Source: Bacteroidota bacterium
GTDB lineage: Bacteria > Bacteroidota > Bacteroidia > Bacteroidales > F082
NCBI GenBank assembly: GCA_016715945.1
Contig: JADJXJ010000003.1
Location: forward strand, 806,001 to 870,000
Length of the DNA: 64,000 nucleotides
Reading direction: 5' to 3'
Shown here piece by piece: positions 1 to 8,559 of the stretch; positions within the stretch are counted from its first letter, which is position 1; every line of letters starts with the position of its first letter. A program made the position numbers and the translations under genes. The notes under the pieces are model-generated. The model was not told the DNA's origin, did no database searches, and worked only from the letters and a program-made list of their open reading frames with translations.

Positions 1-66
1 TTTTTAATAACAATACCGTGTCAGTAAGTGCTTGCCAGCCTGGCCTGCAATATTTCTGCGATTGTG

Positions 67-74
67 TAGTTTTG
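67..74 (+). promoter_or_regulatory. Bacteroidota -7 box for the glucosaminidase gene
   Basis: TAGTTTTG matches the Bacteroidota -7 consensus TAnnTTTG. Transcription would begin near 80, 15 nt before the ATG at 95. This argues against the longer reading frame that opens at 32. No convincing -33 element is visible. Confidence 0.5.
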
Positions 75-94
75 GCCATGTCAGGAGATTGCCC

Positions 95-1045
95 ATGAAA
101 AACGTTTACCTCTTATTGTCTTTCTTTTGTCTTTATTCAGCTGCTCCTGTTTTGGCGCAATGGCCTGCTGCGGATCAATATATCAACCGCTTCAGTGAGA
201 TAGCCATGCAAAAAATGCGTGAGTACCACATACCGGCTTCCATCACCCTTTCGCAGGGTATCCTGGAATCGGGCAGCGGCAGCAGTGTGCTGGCCCGCGA
301 AGCCAACAACCATTTTGGCATCAAGTGTCACAGAGGCTGGGAAGGAAAAACCTTTTATGCCGACGACGACGAGAAGAATGAGTGTTTCCGGGCCTACGAC
401 AATCCTGAGCAGTCGTTTCACGATCATTCCCTGTTTCTTACCACCCGTCCGCGCTATGCGCCGCTTTTCGAGCTGGATGTGATGGACTACAAGGGCTGGG
501 CCTATGGGTTAAGCAAGGCAGGCTATGCCACCAATCCCCGCTATCCGGAGCTGCTCATACGCATCATTGAGCGCCATCAGCTATACCGTTTCGACAGCCT
601 GGCCATGCGCAGCATCGAGGCCACTCCACCACTGGTGGTGCACAAAGACGACCACCGTTTTCTGCCTGTCAGTCCTTCGCAGTATGAAGTGGTTGGTAAA
701 TCAAAGCTGGGCAGGTTCATCTTTGAAAACAACCGCCGTAAGCTTGTCTTTGCACGTGAGGGCGACAAGGTAGCCTCTCTGGCATCGGAGTTCAATATCT
801 ACAGCTACCAGATACGTAAATACAATGAGCTTTCGAAGAATGAGGAGCCCGAACCTGGTCAGATGATTTATCTTCAGAAAAAATCCCGGCGTTCGCACAA
901 GCACCGGACGCATGTGCTGCGCGAAGGTGAAAGTCTGCACGGAGTGTCGCAGCAGTATGGCATCCGCCTGCATCGCCTCCTCAAAATGAACGACCTTCAC
1001 GAAGGATCGGAAGTGAAGCCGGGCACTGTGCTTCGCCTCCGATAA
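95..1045 (+). CDS. secreted N-acetylglucosaminidase with two LysM domains
   Basis: A predicted peptidoglycan hydrolase that cleaves glycan strands in the periplasm or at the cell surface. The 316-residue product starts with a signal peptide (about residues 1-22, ending VLAQ). A glucosaminidase (FlgJ/SagA-like, PF01832) domain follows over about residues 25-165, with ILESGSGSS carrying the likely catalytic Glu and NNHFGIKC downstream. Two C-terminal LysM repeats (about 219-262 and 273-316) should bind peptidoglycan. The frame is open from 32, but 95 is the better start. It begins a clean signal peptide, has AGGAGA upstream at 83-88, and lies just after a -7 box at 67-74. A hairpin terminator follows the stop. 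The family is clear; the exact bond cleaved is inferred. Confidence 0.9.
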   Translation: MKNVYLLLSFFCLYSAAPVLAQWPAADQYINRFSEIAMQKMREYHIPASITLSQGILESGSGSSVLAREANNHFGIKCHRGWEGKTFYADDDEKNECFRAYDNPEQSFHDHSLFLTTRPRYAPLFELDVMDYKGWAYGLSKAGYATNPRYPELLIRIIERHQLYRFDSLAMRSIEATPPLVVHKDDHRFLPVSPSQYEVVGKSKLGRFIFENNRRKLVFAREGDKVASLASEFNIYSYQIRKYNELSKNEEPEPGQMIYLQKKSRRSHKHRTHVLREGESLHGVSQQYGIRLHRLLKMNDLHEGSEVKPGTVLRLR

Positions 1046-1052
1046 AATGAAA

Positions 1053-1084
1053 AAAGGCTGATGCGTCGGGGCATCAGCCTTTTG
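1053..1084. terminator. bidirectional rho-independent terminator
   Basis: AAAGGCTGATGC and GGCATCAGCCTTT form a long GC-containing stem around a short loop. It is flanked by A-runs on the left and T-runs on the right. It lies between two convergent genes, so it can serve both strands. Confidence 0.85.
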
Positions 1085-1104
1085 TGTGTTTATTCAGCCG
1101 GGCT

Positions 1105-1638
1105 TCAGATCGAGGGTGCTTCCTCCTCAATGATCACACCCAATGCTTCAATAGTATATTGCCATGCGTCTTCGGTGATGCTGTCGATGTACTCCTGCGG
1201 ACGACCGGCATCTTCTGCATAATGACGGAGCAACTCGGCGCTGATGAGTTCGCGCTGGGCCGTTCCCTGCACCCATGCCATCTTTCCGGCAGCATCCATG
1301 GGCACGTAAAACTCATGGTCTTTCATGTTGACCTGGATGGTTTCGCCATTGCCCAGGTCAAGCGTAAGCCAGCAACCGGTGTGCTGACAAACCTCAACGA
1401 TTTTGCCGTAAACCTTGACTTCGATCGGGTTGTCTTCGCTGATCAGCCCGGCAATCTCGGCCACTGGCACGGCGCCATCTTTGGTGATGGCTTCGCCGAA
1501 GCTACCTGTTGAAGGCAGCGCTTCGGTGGCATGGTCATGGTCGTGGTCGTGATCGTGGCTGTGGCGGTTTCCGCTGCAGGAAAAGAGCAACGGAAAGCTG
1601 ATGAATGCAAGGATTAGGGTTAACTGATTGATTTTCAT
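1105..1638 (-). CDS. DUF4920 lipoprotein with His/Asp-rich segment
   Basis: A 177-residue predicted lipoprotein. A hydrophobic leader ends at Cys21 (LLFSC lipobox) and is followed by an alternating His-Asp run at about residues 24-36, which looks like a metal-binding tether. The rest resembles the DUF4920 family, a small OB-like domain. It has a conserved EVCQHTGCW segment at about 82-92 containing two Cys and a His, and EFYVPMD further on. The function of the family is unknown to me. The gene starts 3 nt after the stop of the upstream cytochrome c lipoprotein gene, so the two are almost surely co-transcribed. A role in metal or redox handling in the periplasm is inferred from the motifs and partner only. 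Confidence 0.85.
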   Translation of the reverse strand: MKINQLTLILAFISFPLLFSCSGNRHSHDHDHDHDHATEALPSTGSFGEAITKDGAVPVAEIAGLISEDNPIEVKVYGKIVEVCQHTGCWLTLDLGNGETIQVNMKDHEFYVPMDAAGKMAWVQGTAQRELISAELLRHYAEDAGRPQEYIDSITEDAWQYTIEALGVIIEEEAPSI

Positions 1639-1641
1639 GGC

Positions 1642-2115
1642 TTATCTTGGGTTGATGGCAACTTTCTTGGCTTCTTCCAGCGAAATATAGCCCAGATCGT
1701 TGCCAAAATGATTAGCCACATAGTTGATCACGGCAACGGCTTCCTCATGGGTGTCCACCTGGTGCGGCATGGGTGCATTGTATTGTACACCTTTAATTAT
1801 ACTGCCACCAGGAGCGCCATTCAACACCTGGTTGATGGCAGCCAGTTTATCGTTGCGCAGCAAATCGGAATCCACAAGCGAGGGGAATGCACCGGGAATG
1901 CCTTGTCCATTAGCCTGATGGCATGCGATGCATTTTTCGTTAAAGATTTTTTCGCCGAGGGCAAAGTCTTTTTCGGGGCTTACCTGTTCAACTACGGCTG
2001 TTTCTTCCTTGGTTGCCTGTTCCTGCTGGGCGCTCTGCTGGCCGCCGCCGCAGCTGCTGAGGGCAAATGTCAGCATGAGCGATGCCGACAGAAGGGTAAA
2101 GAAATTTTTCTTCAT
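1642..2115 (-). CDS. c-type cytochrome lipoprotein (class I, monoheme)
   Basis: An electron carrier anchored to the membrane on the periplasmic side. The 157-residue product has a leader with lipobox LSSC (Cys22), a Glu/Gln-rich linker, and a single heme c site CIACH (about residues 62-66). A Met in NAPMPH is a likely sixth ligand, and the C-terminal helix is typical (VINYVANHF). The frame extends to an ATG at 2139, but the -7 box at 2148-2155 would put the transcript start at about that ATG. The ATG at 2115 gives a normal leader and signal peptide and is preferred. It is first in a two-gene operon with the DUF4920 lipoprotein. Its redox partners cannot be told from the sequence. Confidence 0.9.
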   Translation of the reverse strand: MKKNFFTLLSASLMLTFALSSCGGGQQSAQQEQATKEETAVVEQVSPEKDFALGEKIFNEKCIACHQANGQGIPGAFPSLVDSDLLRNDKLAAINQVLNGAPGGSIIKGVQYNAPMPHQVDTHEEAVAVINYVANHFGNDLGYISLEEAKKVAINPR

Positions 2116-2147
2116 GGTCTGGTGATTTTTGGTTTTCATTTGCGGTG

Positions 2148-2155
2148 CAAATTTA
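2148..2155 (-). promoter_or_regulatory. -7 box for the cytochrome c/DUF4920 operon
   Basis: On the minus strand this reads TAAATTTG, a full match to TAnnTTTG. It places the transcript start near 2141, about 25 nt ahead of the ATG at 2115. No clear -33 TTG is seen. Confidence 0.55.
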
Positions 2156-2326
2156 GGTTATTTTGAATGTTTCTGAATTGTGGGCTGAAAGATTTCAGCA
2201 TCATCTATTGTTAGCGTTTAAACAACCAACGGCTGATTTTGTTGGCTCAACATGTACACAACCTGTGGCCGGGCCTGAAGTTTTGTGAGTTCTGCCTTGC
2301 CGAACGCGGGCTAATAAATCTGAATC

Positions 2327-2359
2327 ATTGGAAGTTTGTAAAATAATATGCTAATTTTG
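2327..2359 (+). promoter_or_regulatory. secDF promoter (-33 ATTG, -7 TAATTTTG)
   Basis: ATTG at 2327-2330 and TAATTTTG at 2352-2359 are separated by 21 nt, as in Bacteroidota housekeeping promoters. The predicted start is near 2366, giving a 5' leader of about 45 nt before secDF. The same ATTG-N21 arrangement occurs before the act operon. The remaining bases between 2156 and 2326 show nothing else I can name. Confidence 0.7.
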
Positions 2360-2409
2360 CACCCTCAAAAAACTGAGGTAAGCAAATCGAAAACAAATAA
2401 ATATCAGCA

Positions 2410-5400
2410 ATGCAGAACAAAGGAGCGATCAAAGTTTTTGCAATAGCGCTGGCGCTGGTGTCGCTTTACCAGCTTTCGTTCACTTTTGTGACCGCAAGGG
2501 TAGAGCGCAAGGCCAGGGAGTATGCGCAGAGTGAAGCGGCCAGTGCGCTTGCAAAAGAACTTGCCAAGGGCGATCAGGTGCTTTACAAACATTTACTGGA
2601 CTCCATCGTGCAGGCCAGGGAAACTTATTATCTCGACTCGATGGCAAACCAGCCTGTGTACAACCTGCTCATCGGAAAGTACACTTACCAACAGACTAAG
2701 GAACGTGAGATAAACCTGGGGCTTGACCTCAAGGGCGGGATGAACGTGGTACTCGAGGTCTCGGTGCGCGATATCATCGATGCTTTGTCGGGCTACAGTC
2801 AGGATCCGGTTTTCCGTCAGGCCATGAATCTCGCCACCCAGAAACAGAAGAATAGCCAGAAGGATTTTGTGACCCTCTTTGGTGAGTCGTTCAACGAGAT
2901 TGATCCCAACGCCAGGCTGGCGGCCATCTTCCTGTTCGAGTTCAAGGACAAGGGGATCACGGTAAATTCCACCAACCAGGAGGTGCTCGATGCCATCCGA
3001 GTGGAATCAGAGGCCGCCATCGACAGGTCGTTTCAGATCCTGCGCACACGTATCGACCGGTTTGGTGTAACCCAGCCCAATATTCAACGTCTTGCCACTT
3101 CGGGCCGCATTTTGGTGGAGCTGCCAGGTATCAAAGACCCGAAACGTGTGCGCAAACTGCTTCAGGGGACTGCCCAACTTGAATTCTGGGAAACCTATAA
3201 TTTCTCTGAACTTTACACCTACTTCGACGAAGCCAACAAAAGGCTTGCCAAGATAAACACTGATGTTGCGGAAGACACCCTGCAAGCCACAAGAGACGAA
3301 CAGGTGGCTCAGAACGATTCAACATCCGAAGTGCCTGAAGAACAAAAGTCGGATACTTTAAGTCTGGTTGACCAGCTGAAATCGGACACCACCGCTGCGA
3401 AAGATAAAAGCTTTGCCGAATATGCCAAGGAGAACCCGCTTTATGCTTACCTGATGCCCTCGTATGTGCAGGATGAGCAGGGAAGGTTTTTCCCCGGAAA
3501 TACTGCACGTGTTGGCACAGCGCTTGTAAAAGACACAGCCCGCATCAATTATATGCTCCGGCAGGTGCAGGGTATTTTCCCGCGCAACATGAAGCTTGCA
3601 TGGACGGTAAAACCCCGCGGCGGCAGCGCCACGCAGGCCGGCGTGCTCGAACTGGTTGCGCTCAAGACCTCACGCGATGGCAAAGCTGCCCTGGGCGGAG
3701 ATGTGATTGTTGATGCCCGCCAGGATTATGATCAGGCCGGAAGGGTAGAAGTGACCATGCAGATGAACAGCGAGGGTGCCAAGATCTGGAAGCGCCTTAC
3801 AGGTGAAAACATTGGCCGTCAGGTTGCCATTGTACTCGACGACTATGTGTATTCTTATCCTGTAGTAAACGACGAAATTCCCAGTGGTCGTTCCTCCATC
3901 AGCGGTGGTGACATGACCATCGAAGAGGCTCAAGACCTAGCCAACATCCTCAAGGCCGGTAAGTTGCCCGCACCGGCACGCATCCTCGAAGAGGCTGTTG
4001 TTGGCCCTTCGCTCGGACGTGAAGCCGTCAATGCAGGATTGTGGTCGTTCGTCATCGCTTTCGTCATGATCCTGCTCTACATGTGGTTCTTCTATGCCAA
4101 AGCCGGTTTGGTTGCCAACTTCGCATTGCTCACCAACATCTTCTTCCTCTTCGGTGTACTCGCCTCGCTTGGCGCCGTGCTCACACTCCCTGGTATTGCA
4201 GGTATTGTACTCACCCTGGGTATGGCTGTGGATGCCAACGTGATCATTTATGAGCGCATCAAGGAAGAGGTCAGCATGGGCAAAGGCCTGCGCCTGGCTA
4301 TCGAAGATGGTTATAAAAATGCCTATTCAGCCATCATCGACGGTAACGTAACCACCTTGCTCACCGGTATTGTACTTTATACTTTCGGTACCGGTCCGGT
4401 TCAGGGTTTTGCCACCACCCTTATCATTGGTATCCTCACCTCATTGTTTACCGCCATCTTCATCTCGCGCATTGTATTTGAGCGCCTGCTCGAGAAAAAT
4501 GCCAATATTACTTTCAGTACCAGCATTACAAAGGATTTCCTCAAAGACGTCAACATCAATTGGTTGGGCCTGCGCAAAAAAGCCTACATCTTTAGTGCTG
4601 CATTGATTGTGATCAGCCTGGGATCGCTCATTTTCCGCGGCCTGAATTATGGTGTAGACTTTACTGGTGGTCGCACTTATCTTGTACGTTTCGACCAGGA
4701 TGTGCGTGTAACCGACGTGCGGGCTGCTCTCAGCAAGCAGTTTACCGATGCTATACCTGAAGTGAAAACCTTCGGTCCGAACCGCCAGGTGAAAATTACT
4801 ACCAAGTACATGATCGAAGACGACACCCGTGAAGCAGATTCGATCATTCAGGTGATGCTCTACAATAGCCTCAAGGATTTCTTCAGCAGTCCCATCACAT
4901 TCAACCAGTTCACTTCGGACGAAGAGACTTCCGCTGAAAAACTGGTTGGTATCCTCAGCTCGCAAAAGATCGGACCTACCATCGCAAGCGATATCCGTAA
5001 CAAATCCGTTCTGGCCGTAACGTTTGCACTGATTATCATCTTTGCCTACATTGCCATCCGGTTCCGTAAATGGCAGTATGGACTTGCCGGTCTGATCGCC
5101 CTTGCGCACGATACTCTGATTGTCATTGGCTTATTTGCCTTGTTCCACCACATCCTGCCTTTCAGCCTCGAGGTTGACCAGGCCTTTATTGCAGCCATCC
5201 TGACCATCATCGGTTACTCCATCAACGACACGGTGATCATCTTCGACCGCATCCGCGAGAATATCGGTCTGCATCCGCGCAAATCGCTCAAAGAGAACAT
5301 CAACCTCGGTCTGAACCAAACCCTGATGCGCACGATCAATACCTCAGGAACCACCTTGCTCGTGCTGGTGATGATTGGCCTCTTTGGAGGTGAGGTGATC

Positions 5401-5556
5401 AGGGGCTTTGTATTTGCGCTCTTTATGGGTATTCTCGTCGGTACTTACTCTTCAGTATTCAATGCCAGCCCGATTGTTTACGACTTGCTCGGCGGACCGA
5501 AACAAGAGGAAGAGGCTGCCCGTCAGGCCGAAGAAAAGGCTGCCAGAAAGAAGTAA
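2410..5556 (+). CDS. secDF: fused protein-export membrane protein SecD-SecF
   Basis: Uses the proton motive force to pull preproteins through SecYEG on the periplasmic side. The 1048 residues contain a complete SecD followed by a complete SecF. The SecD motif GLDLKGG is at about residue 103-109, the SecD transmembrane bundle at about 540-680, and the SecF motif GVDFTGG at about 747, with the second bundle at about 860-1020. An N-terminal TM helix precedes the first periplasmic domain. An insert rich in Asp, Glu and Ser (about 285-335) lies within that domain. The fused form is normal for Bacteroidota. The C-terminus ends in a charged EEEAARQAEEKAARKK-type tail. The gene has its own promoter and terminator, and secY lies at 58.2 kb. 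Confidence 0.97.
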   Translation: MQNKGAIKVFAIALALVSLYQLSFTFVTARVERKAREYAQSEAASALAKELAKGDQVLYKHLLDSIVQARETYYLDSMANQPVYNLLIGKYTYQQTKEREINLGLDLKGGMNVVLEVSVRDIIDALSGYSQDPVFRQAMNLATQKQKNSQKDFVTLFGESFNEIDPNARLAAIFLFEFKDKGITVNSTNQEVLDAIRVESEAAIDRSFQILRTRIDRFGVTQPNIQRLATSGRILVELPGIKDPKRVRKLLQGTAQLEFWETYNFSELYTYFDEANKRLAKINTDVAEDTLQATRDEQVAQNDSTSEVPEEQKSDTLSLVDQLKSDTTAAKDKSFAEYAKENPLYAYLMPSYVQDEQGRFFPGNTARVGTALVKDTARINYMLRQVQGIFPRNMKLAWTVKPRGGSATQAGVLELVALKTSRDGKAALGGDVIVDARQDYDQAGRVEVTMQMNSEGAKIWKRLTGENIGRQVAIVLDDYVYSYPVVNDEIPSGRSSISGGDMTIEEAQDLANILKAGKLPAPARILEEAVVGPSLGREAVNAGLWSFVIAFVMILLYMWFFYAKAGLVANFALLTNIFFLFGVLASLGAVLTLPGIAGIVLTLGMAVDANVIIYERIKEEVSMGKGLRLAIEDGYKNAYSAIIDGNVTTLLTGIVLYTFGTGPVQGFATTLIIGILTSLFTAIFISRIVFERLLEKNANITFSTSITKDFLKDVNINWLGLRKKAYIFSAALIVISLGSLIFRGLNYGVDFTGGRTYLVRFDQDVRVTDVRAALSKQFTDAIPEVKTFGPNRQVKITTKYMIEDDTREADSIIQVMLYNSLKDFFSSPITFNQFTSDEETSAEKLVGILSSQKIGPTIASDIRNKSVLAVTFALIIIFAYIAIRFRKWQYGLAGLIALAHDTLIVIGLFALFHHILPFSLEVDQAFIAAILTIIGYSINDTVIIFDRIRENIGLHPRKSLKENINLGLNQTLMRTINTSGTTLLVLVMIGLFGGEVIRGFVFALFMGILVGTYSSVFNASPIVYDLLGGPKQEEEAARQAEEKAARKK

Positions 5557-5580
5557 TTCTTTTTCGAGATACAACAATAT

Positions 5581-5613
5581 ATCCGGCAGGGGCATTCCTG
5601 CCGGATTTTTTTT
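5581..5613 (+). terminator. rho-independent terminator after secDF
   Basis: ATCCGGCAGG and CCTGCCGGAT form a perfect 10-bp stem around a 6-nt loop, followed by a run of T. It starts 25 nt after the secDF stop. Confidence 0.9.
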
Positions 5614-5669
5614 GTGCCGCTGCCGGCGCTGTTTGCTCCAGGGCTGGTGCCGCAAACTGCCAAAAAACA

Positions 5670-5677
5670 TACCTTTG
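5670..5677 (+). promoter_or_regulatory. -7 box for the tatA-like gene
   Basis: TACCTTTG matches TAnnTTTG and ends 18 nt before the ATG at 5696. GGAGG at 5688-5692 is a purine-rich ribosome site, which is uncommon in this phylum. The -33 element is not clear. Confidence 0.5.
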
Positions 5678-5695
5678 CCTAAAAATCGGAGGGTT

Positions 5696-6073
5696 ATGCT
5701 TCTGTTTTTTGACCTTGGAACCGGCGAAATCCTGCTCATCTTATTGGTGCTGTTCATCGTGGTGGGGCCACGTCAGCTTCCAGAGGTAGCCCGCACAGTG
5801 GGTAAAGCCATTAATGAGATGAAGCGCGCATCGGCCGGATTCAGAAGCGAGATCCAAAAGGAAGCCGACCGCCTGGAACGTGAGTCAGGTTTGCGCGAAT
5901 TGAAAAAGCCTTTGCACGAAGTTGCCGATCAGGCATCGCTTTTTAAAAACAACGTAAAGAATGACGACCAAGGGCCAATACAACTACATGATGATACAGG
6001 TGCCATACCTTTTGGCTCAGCTCCCGGGCCGGAAGAAGCACAAAGCGAGGGCATGGATGCCAATAAAACATGA
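5696..6073 (+). CDS. tatA: Sec-independent translocase component, TatA/TatB family
   Basis: A small membrane protein of the twin-arginine export pathway. The 125 residues begin with one TM helix (about 8-26, GEILLILLVLFIVV). Next come the family hinge GPRQLPEVARTVG and an amphipathic, charged helix (about 40-75), then a polar tail. The frame is open much further upstream, but that part overlaps secDF and the terminator. The ATG at 5696, with GGAGG just before it and a -7 box at 5670, is the natural start. The hinge has VGP rather than the FGP usual in TatA, and the long tail resembles TatB, so A versus B is not settled. A TAT-like motif is present in ActB (20.4 kb), a possible substrate. Confidence 0.85.
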   Translation: MLLFFDLGTGEILLILLVLFIVVGPRQLPEVARTVGKAINEMKRASAGFRSEIQKEADRLERESGLRELKKPLHEVADQASLFKNNVKNDDQGPIQLHDDTGAIPFGSAPGPEEAQSEGMDANKT

Positions 6074-6110
6074 TTCGTTTCGTTCAACGCATGGAAATAT
6101 TAAATCCCGA

Positions 6111-8558
6111 ATGAATACCGTTTTCAAGATAACATTGTTGCTTGCCTTTAGTTTTCTGGCCCATGTGGCTGTGGCACAACGCTCGCTGGTGCGCAGTGCC
6201 GACGAAGCTTTCGACCGCAAGCAGTATAGCCTGGCCATCGACAGGTATAAGAAAGCTTTTTCCAGGGTGAAGGACAAAGACGAGAAAAACCGCATCAGCT
6301 GGCGCCTTGCCGAGAGCTACCGGCTCACGGGCAATTTCAAACGCGCCGAAGCCACCTACCGTCGTGTCATGCGTTCGGACCTGCCCGAGCGAAACCCTTC
6401 GATATATCTTATTTACGCCGATCTTCTCAAAGCTATACAGAAATACCCCGAAGCCATTGAGTATTACAACCTGTATGCCAAAGCTGTACCCGACGATCCC
6501 CGTGGACCGGAAGGTGCCGCGATTGCAGCACAGATTGAGGAATGGATAGCCAATCCCTCGCGTTTTGAGGTTACTTTGGTTCGACAGCTCAACAGCAGGG
6601 AGTCGGACTTTGCCGCCACATGGGCATCCTCGGAATATAATGAGATCATTTTTACATCCACCCGCGATGGATCAACCGGAAAGGAGAAAGACCGCTGGAC
6701 CAATCAGAGCTTCAGCGACCTTTACACCAGCCGGCTCGACCGCAATGAAAAGTGGAGCACCCCCCAGCCGTTCGACAACACCGAAACCATCAACACCAAG
6801 GCCAACGAGGGTGCGCCTCATATGAACAGTGCATTTAATACGCTTTATTTTACCCGTTGCAACAACTCGCCCCAGCAGGCCTCTGGTTGTCAGATCATGG
6901 TATCCAGCAGGCAGGGCCGTTCGTGGAGCCAGCCTGTCCCACTTCAGATCCGCGGGGTGGACAGCCTTGATATTATTGGCCATCCAAGCCTGAGTAAAGA
7001 CGAGCTGACCATTTACTTCTCAGCTGACCGCAAAGGCGGATTTGGTGGAAAAGACATCTGGATGGCCATGCGCGACAACAAAAGCCAGCCATTCGGACGG
7101 CCCATCAATCTCGGCCCTGAGATCAATACGCCCGGCGATGAGGTGTTTCCTTTTCTTCGCAACGACACCAGCCTCTATTTTGCCTCCAATGGTCATCCAG
7201 GCATGGGTGGGCTCGATATTTTCGTCAGCAGTCCTGACGAAAACGGCCGGTGGGGCAAACCCCGCAACATGAAATACCCGATGAACTCGGTGTTTGACGA
7301 CTTTGCTGTGATATTCCATCCCACCGAGGAGAAGGGCTTTTTTTCGAGCAATCGCGACAACATCAGGGGAGTGGATAACCTGTTTTACTTTATCGAACCT
7401 CCGGTGCTCTTTACATTGAGCGGTACTGTGAAAGATGAAAAGACCCTGCAGTTTGTCGAAGATGCTACCGTCAAGCTCATTGGCTCAAATGGTACTTCGG
7501 TGAGCACCCGCACCAACGACAAGGGGTTCTTCAAGTTTGGAAACTCACAGGTTGACCGCAACACCACATACGAAATTATCGTCGACAAGCCCAACTACTT
7601 TACAGCCAGTGCTGTAGAAACTACCGTGGGTTTGGAGTTTTCCAAAGATCTTGTGAAAGATTTCCTTTTGTCGCCCATTCCTCAGGCCCCTATTGTGCTG
7701 CCGGATATTTTGTACGACCTGGCCCGCTGGGAGCTCAAACCGCAATTCGAGGATTCGTTACAGGGGCTCATCCTCACACTTCAGCGCAACCCAACCATTG
7801 TCATAGAGCTTGCCTCGCATACCGACAGCCGCGACACCGAGGAACGCAACGACATCCTGTCGCAACGCCGTGCCCAATCGGTGGTTGATTACCTCATTGC
7901 CCGGGGCATTGAGCCTGAGCGTCTTGTGGCCAAAGGCTATGGCGAGCGGGTACCCCGCAGGCTCGAAAGAGATATGGTAGTCAATGGGTTCACCTTTAAG
8001 TCAGGAACCGTGCTCACTGAAGAATATATCAACAGCCTGCGAAGCAACGAAGAAAAGGAAGCTGCGCACCAGCTAAACCGTCGCACGGAGTTCAGGATTC
8101 TGAGCAAGGACTATGTGCCTAAACCTACCAACGAGCCTGTGGGTACCGCAGTGCGCATTGTGCTCAATCCCGAGGAAAACCAGGTGTCGTTCAACACCAA
8201 TGCCGACGGGGCCATCGTGGTACCTTGCCTGATTGACGGCTATAACGAGAATTTTGTATTTATTCGCAACCAGGCAGCGCAAGTGTCGCTTGAACGCGCG
8301 CTCGATTGGTTGCGCAAAGGTATCCTCAGTCGTGATAATCTTGAAGGTGATGCGGAGCAACTTATAGGTGCAGGCCGTATTGCCGACGGTGCTGTATTCC
8401 GGCTCAAAGAGATTCGAATAGCCAACAGAACGATCACCGACGTAGCGATTACGGTGAATCACAAATCGGAAGCTCCTCTGATTTTCGGACATGCGGTGCT
8501 CAGCAGGATGGGCGAATATGAGATCGATGCCCGTGGACGCAAGCTGATATTCAAATAA
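6111..8558 (+). CDS. TPR / PD40 propeller / OmpA-family envelope protein with C-terminal pseudo-retropepsin-like domain
   Basis: An 815-residue exported protein (signal peptide about 1-25, cut near AVAQ). The order of parts is TPR-like helices (about 25-150), a PD40/WD40-like beta-propeller (about 175-430), a carboxypeptidase-regulatory-like beta-sandwich (about 436-520), and an OmpA C-terminal peptidoglycan-binding domain (about 535-665, with SHTDSRD and LSQRRAQ). A last domain covers about 675-815. The first four parts match the layout of PorE (PG1058) of the type IX secretion system, but no lipobox Cys is present. The last domain follows the retropepsin-like clan AA pattern (VSLERALDWL, LKEIRIAN, APLIFGHAVLSRMG). 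The catalytic DTGA-type position reads IRNQAA, so it should be inactive. The longer frame from 5961 overlaps tatA; 6111 begins a proper signal peptide. Only 1 nt separates it from purM. Confidence 0.85.
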   Translation: MNTVFKITLLLAFSFLAHVAVAQRSLVRSADEAFDRKQYSLAIDRYKKAFSRVKDKDEKNRISWRLAESYRLTGNFKRAEATYRRVMRSDLPERNPSIYLIYADLLKAIQKYPEAIEYYNLYAKAVPDDPRGPEGAAIAAQIEEWIANPSRFEVTLVRQLNSRESDFAATWASSEYNEIIFTSTRDGSTGKEKDRWTNQSFSDLYTSRLDRNEKWSTPQPFDNTETINTKANEGAPHMNSAFNTLYFTRCNNSPQQASGCQIMVSSRQGRSWSQPVPLQIRGVDSLDIIGHPSLSKDELTIYFSADRKGGFGGKDIWMAMRDNKSQPFGRPINLGPEINTPGDEVFPFLRNDTSLYFASNGHPGMGGLDIFVSSPDENGRWGKPRNMKYPMNSVFDDFAVIFHPTEEKGFFSSNRDNIRGVDNLFYFIEPPVLFTLSGTVKDEKTLQFVEDATVKLIGSNGTSVSTRTNDKGFFKFGNSQVDRNTTYEIIVDKPNYFTASAVETTVGLEFSKDLVKDFLLSPIPQAPIVLPDILYDLARWELKPQFEDSLQGLILTLQRNPTIVIELASHTDSRDTEERNDILSQRRAQSVVDYLIARGIEPERLVAKGYGERVPRRLERDMVVNGFTFKSGTVLTEEYINSLRSNEEKEAAHQLNRRTEFRILSKDYVPKPTNEPVGTAVRIVLNPEENQVSFNTNADGAIVVPCLIDGYNENFVFIRNQAAQVSLERALDWLRKGILSRDNLEGDAEQLIGAGRIADGAVFRLKEIRIANRTITDVAITVNHKSEAPLIFGHAVLSRMGEYEIDARGRKLIFK

Positions 8559-8559
8559 C

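Noticed and set aside
5408..5695. Upstream extension of the tatA-like frame
   Set aside because: It overlaps the end of secDF in another frame and the terminator; the natural TatA N-terminus begins at 5696.
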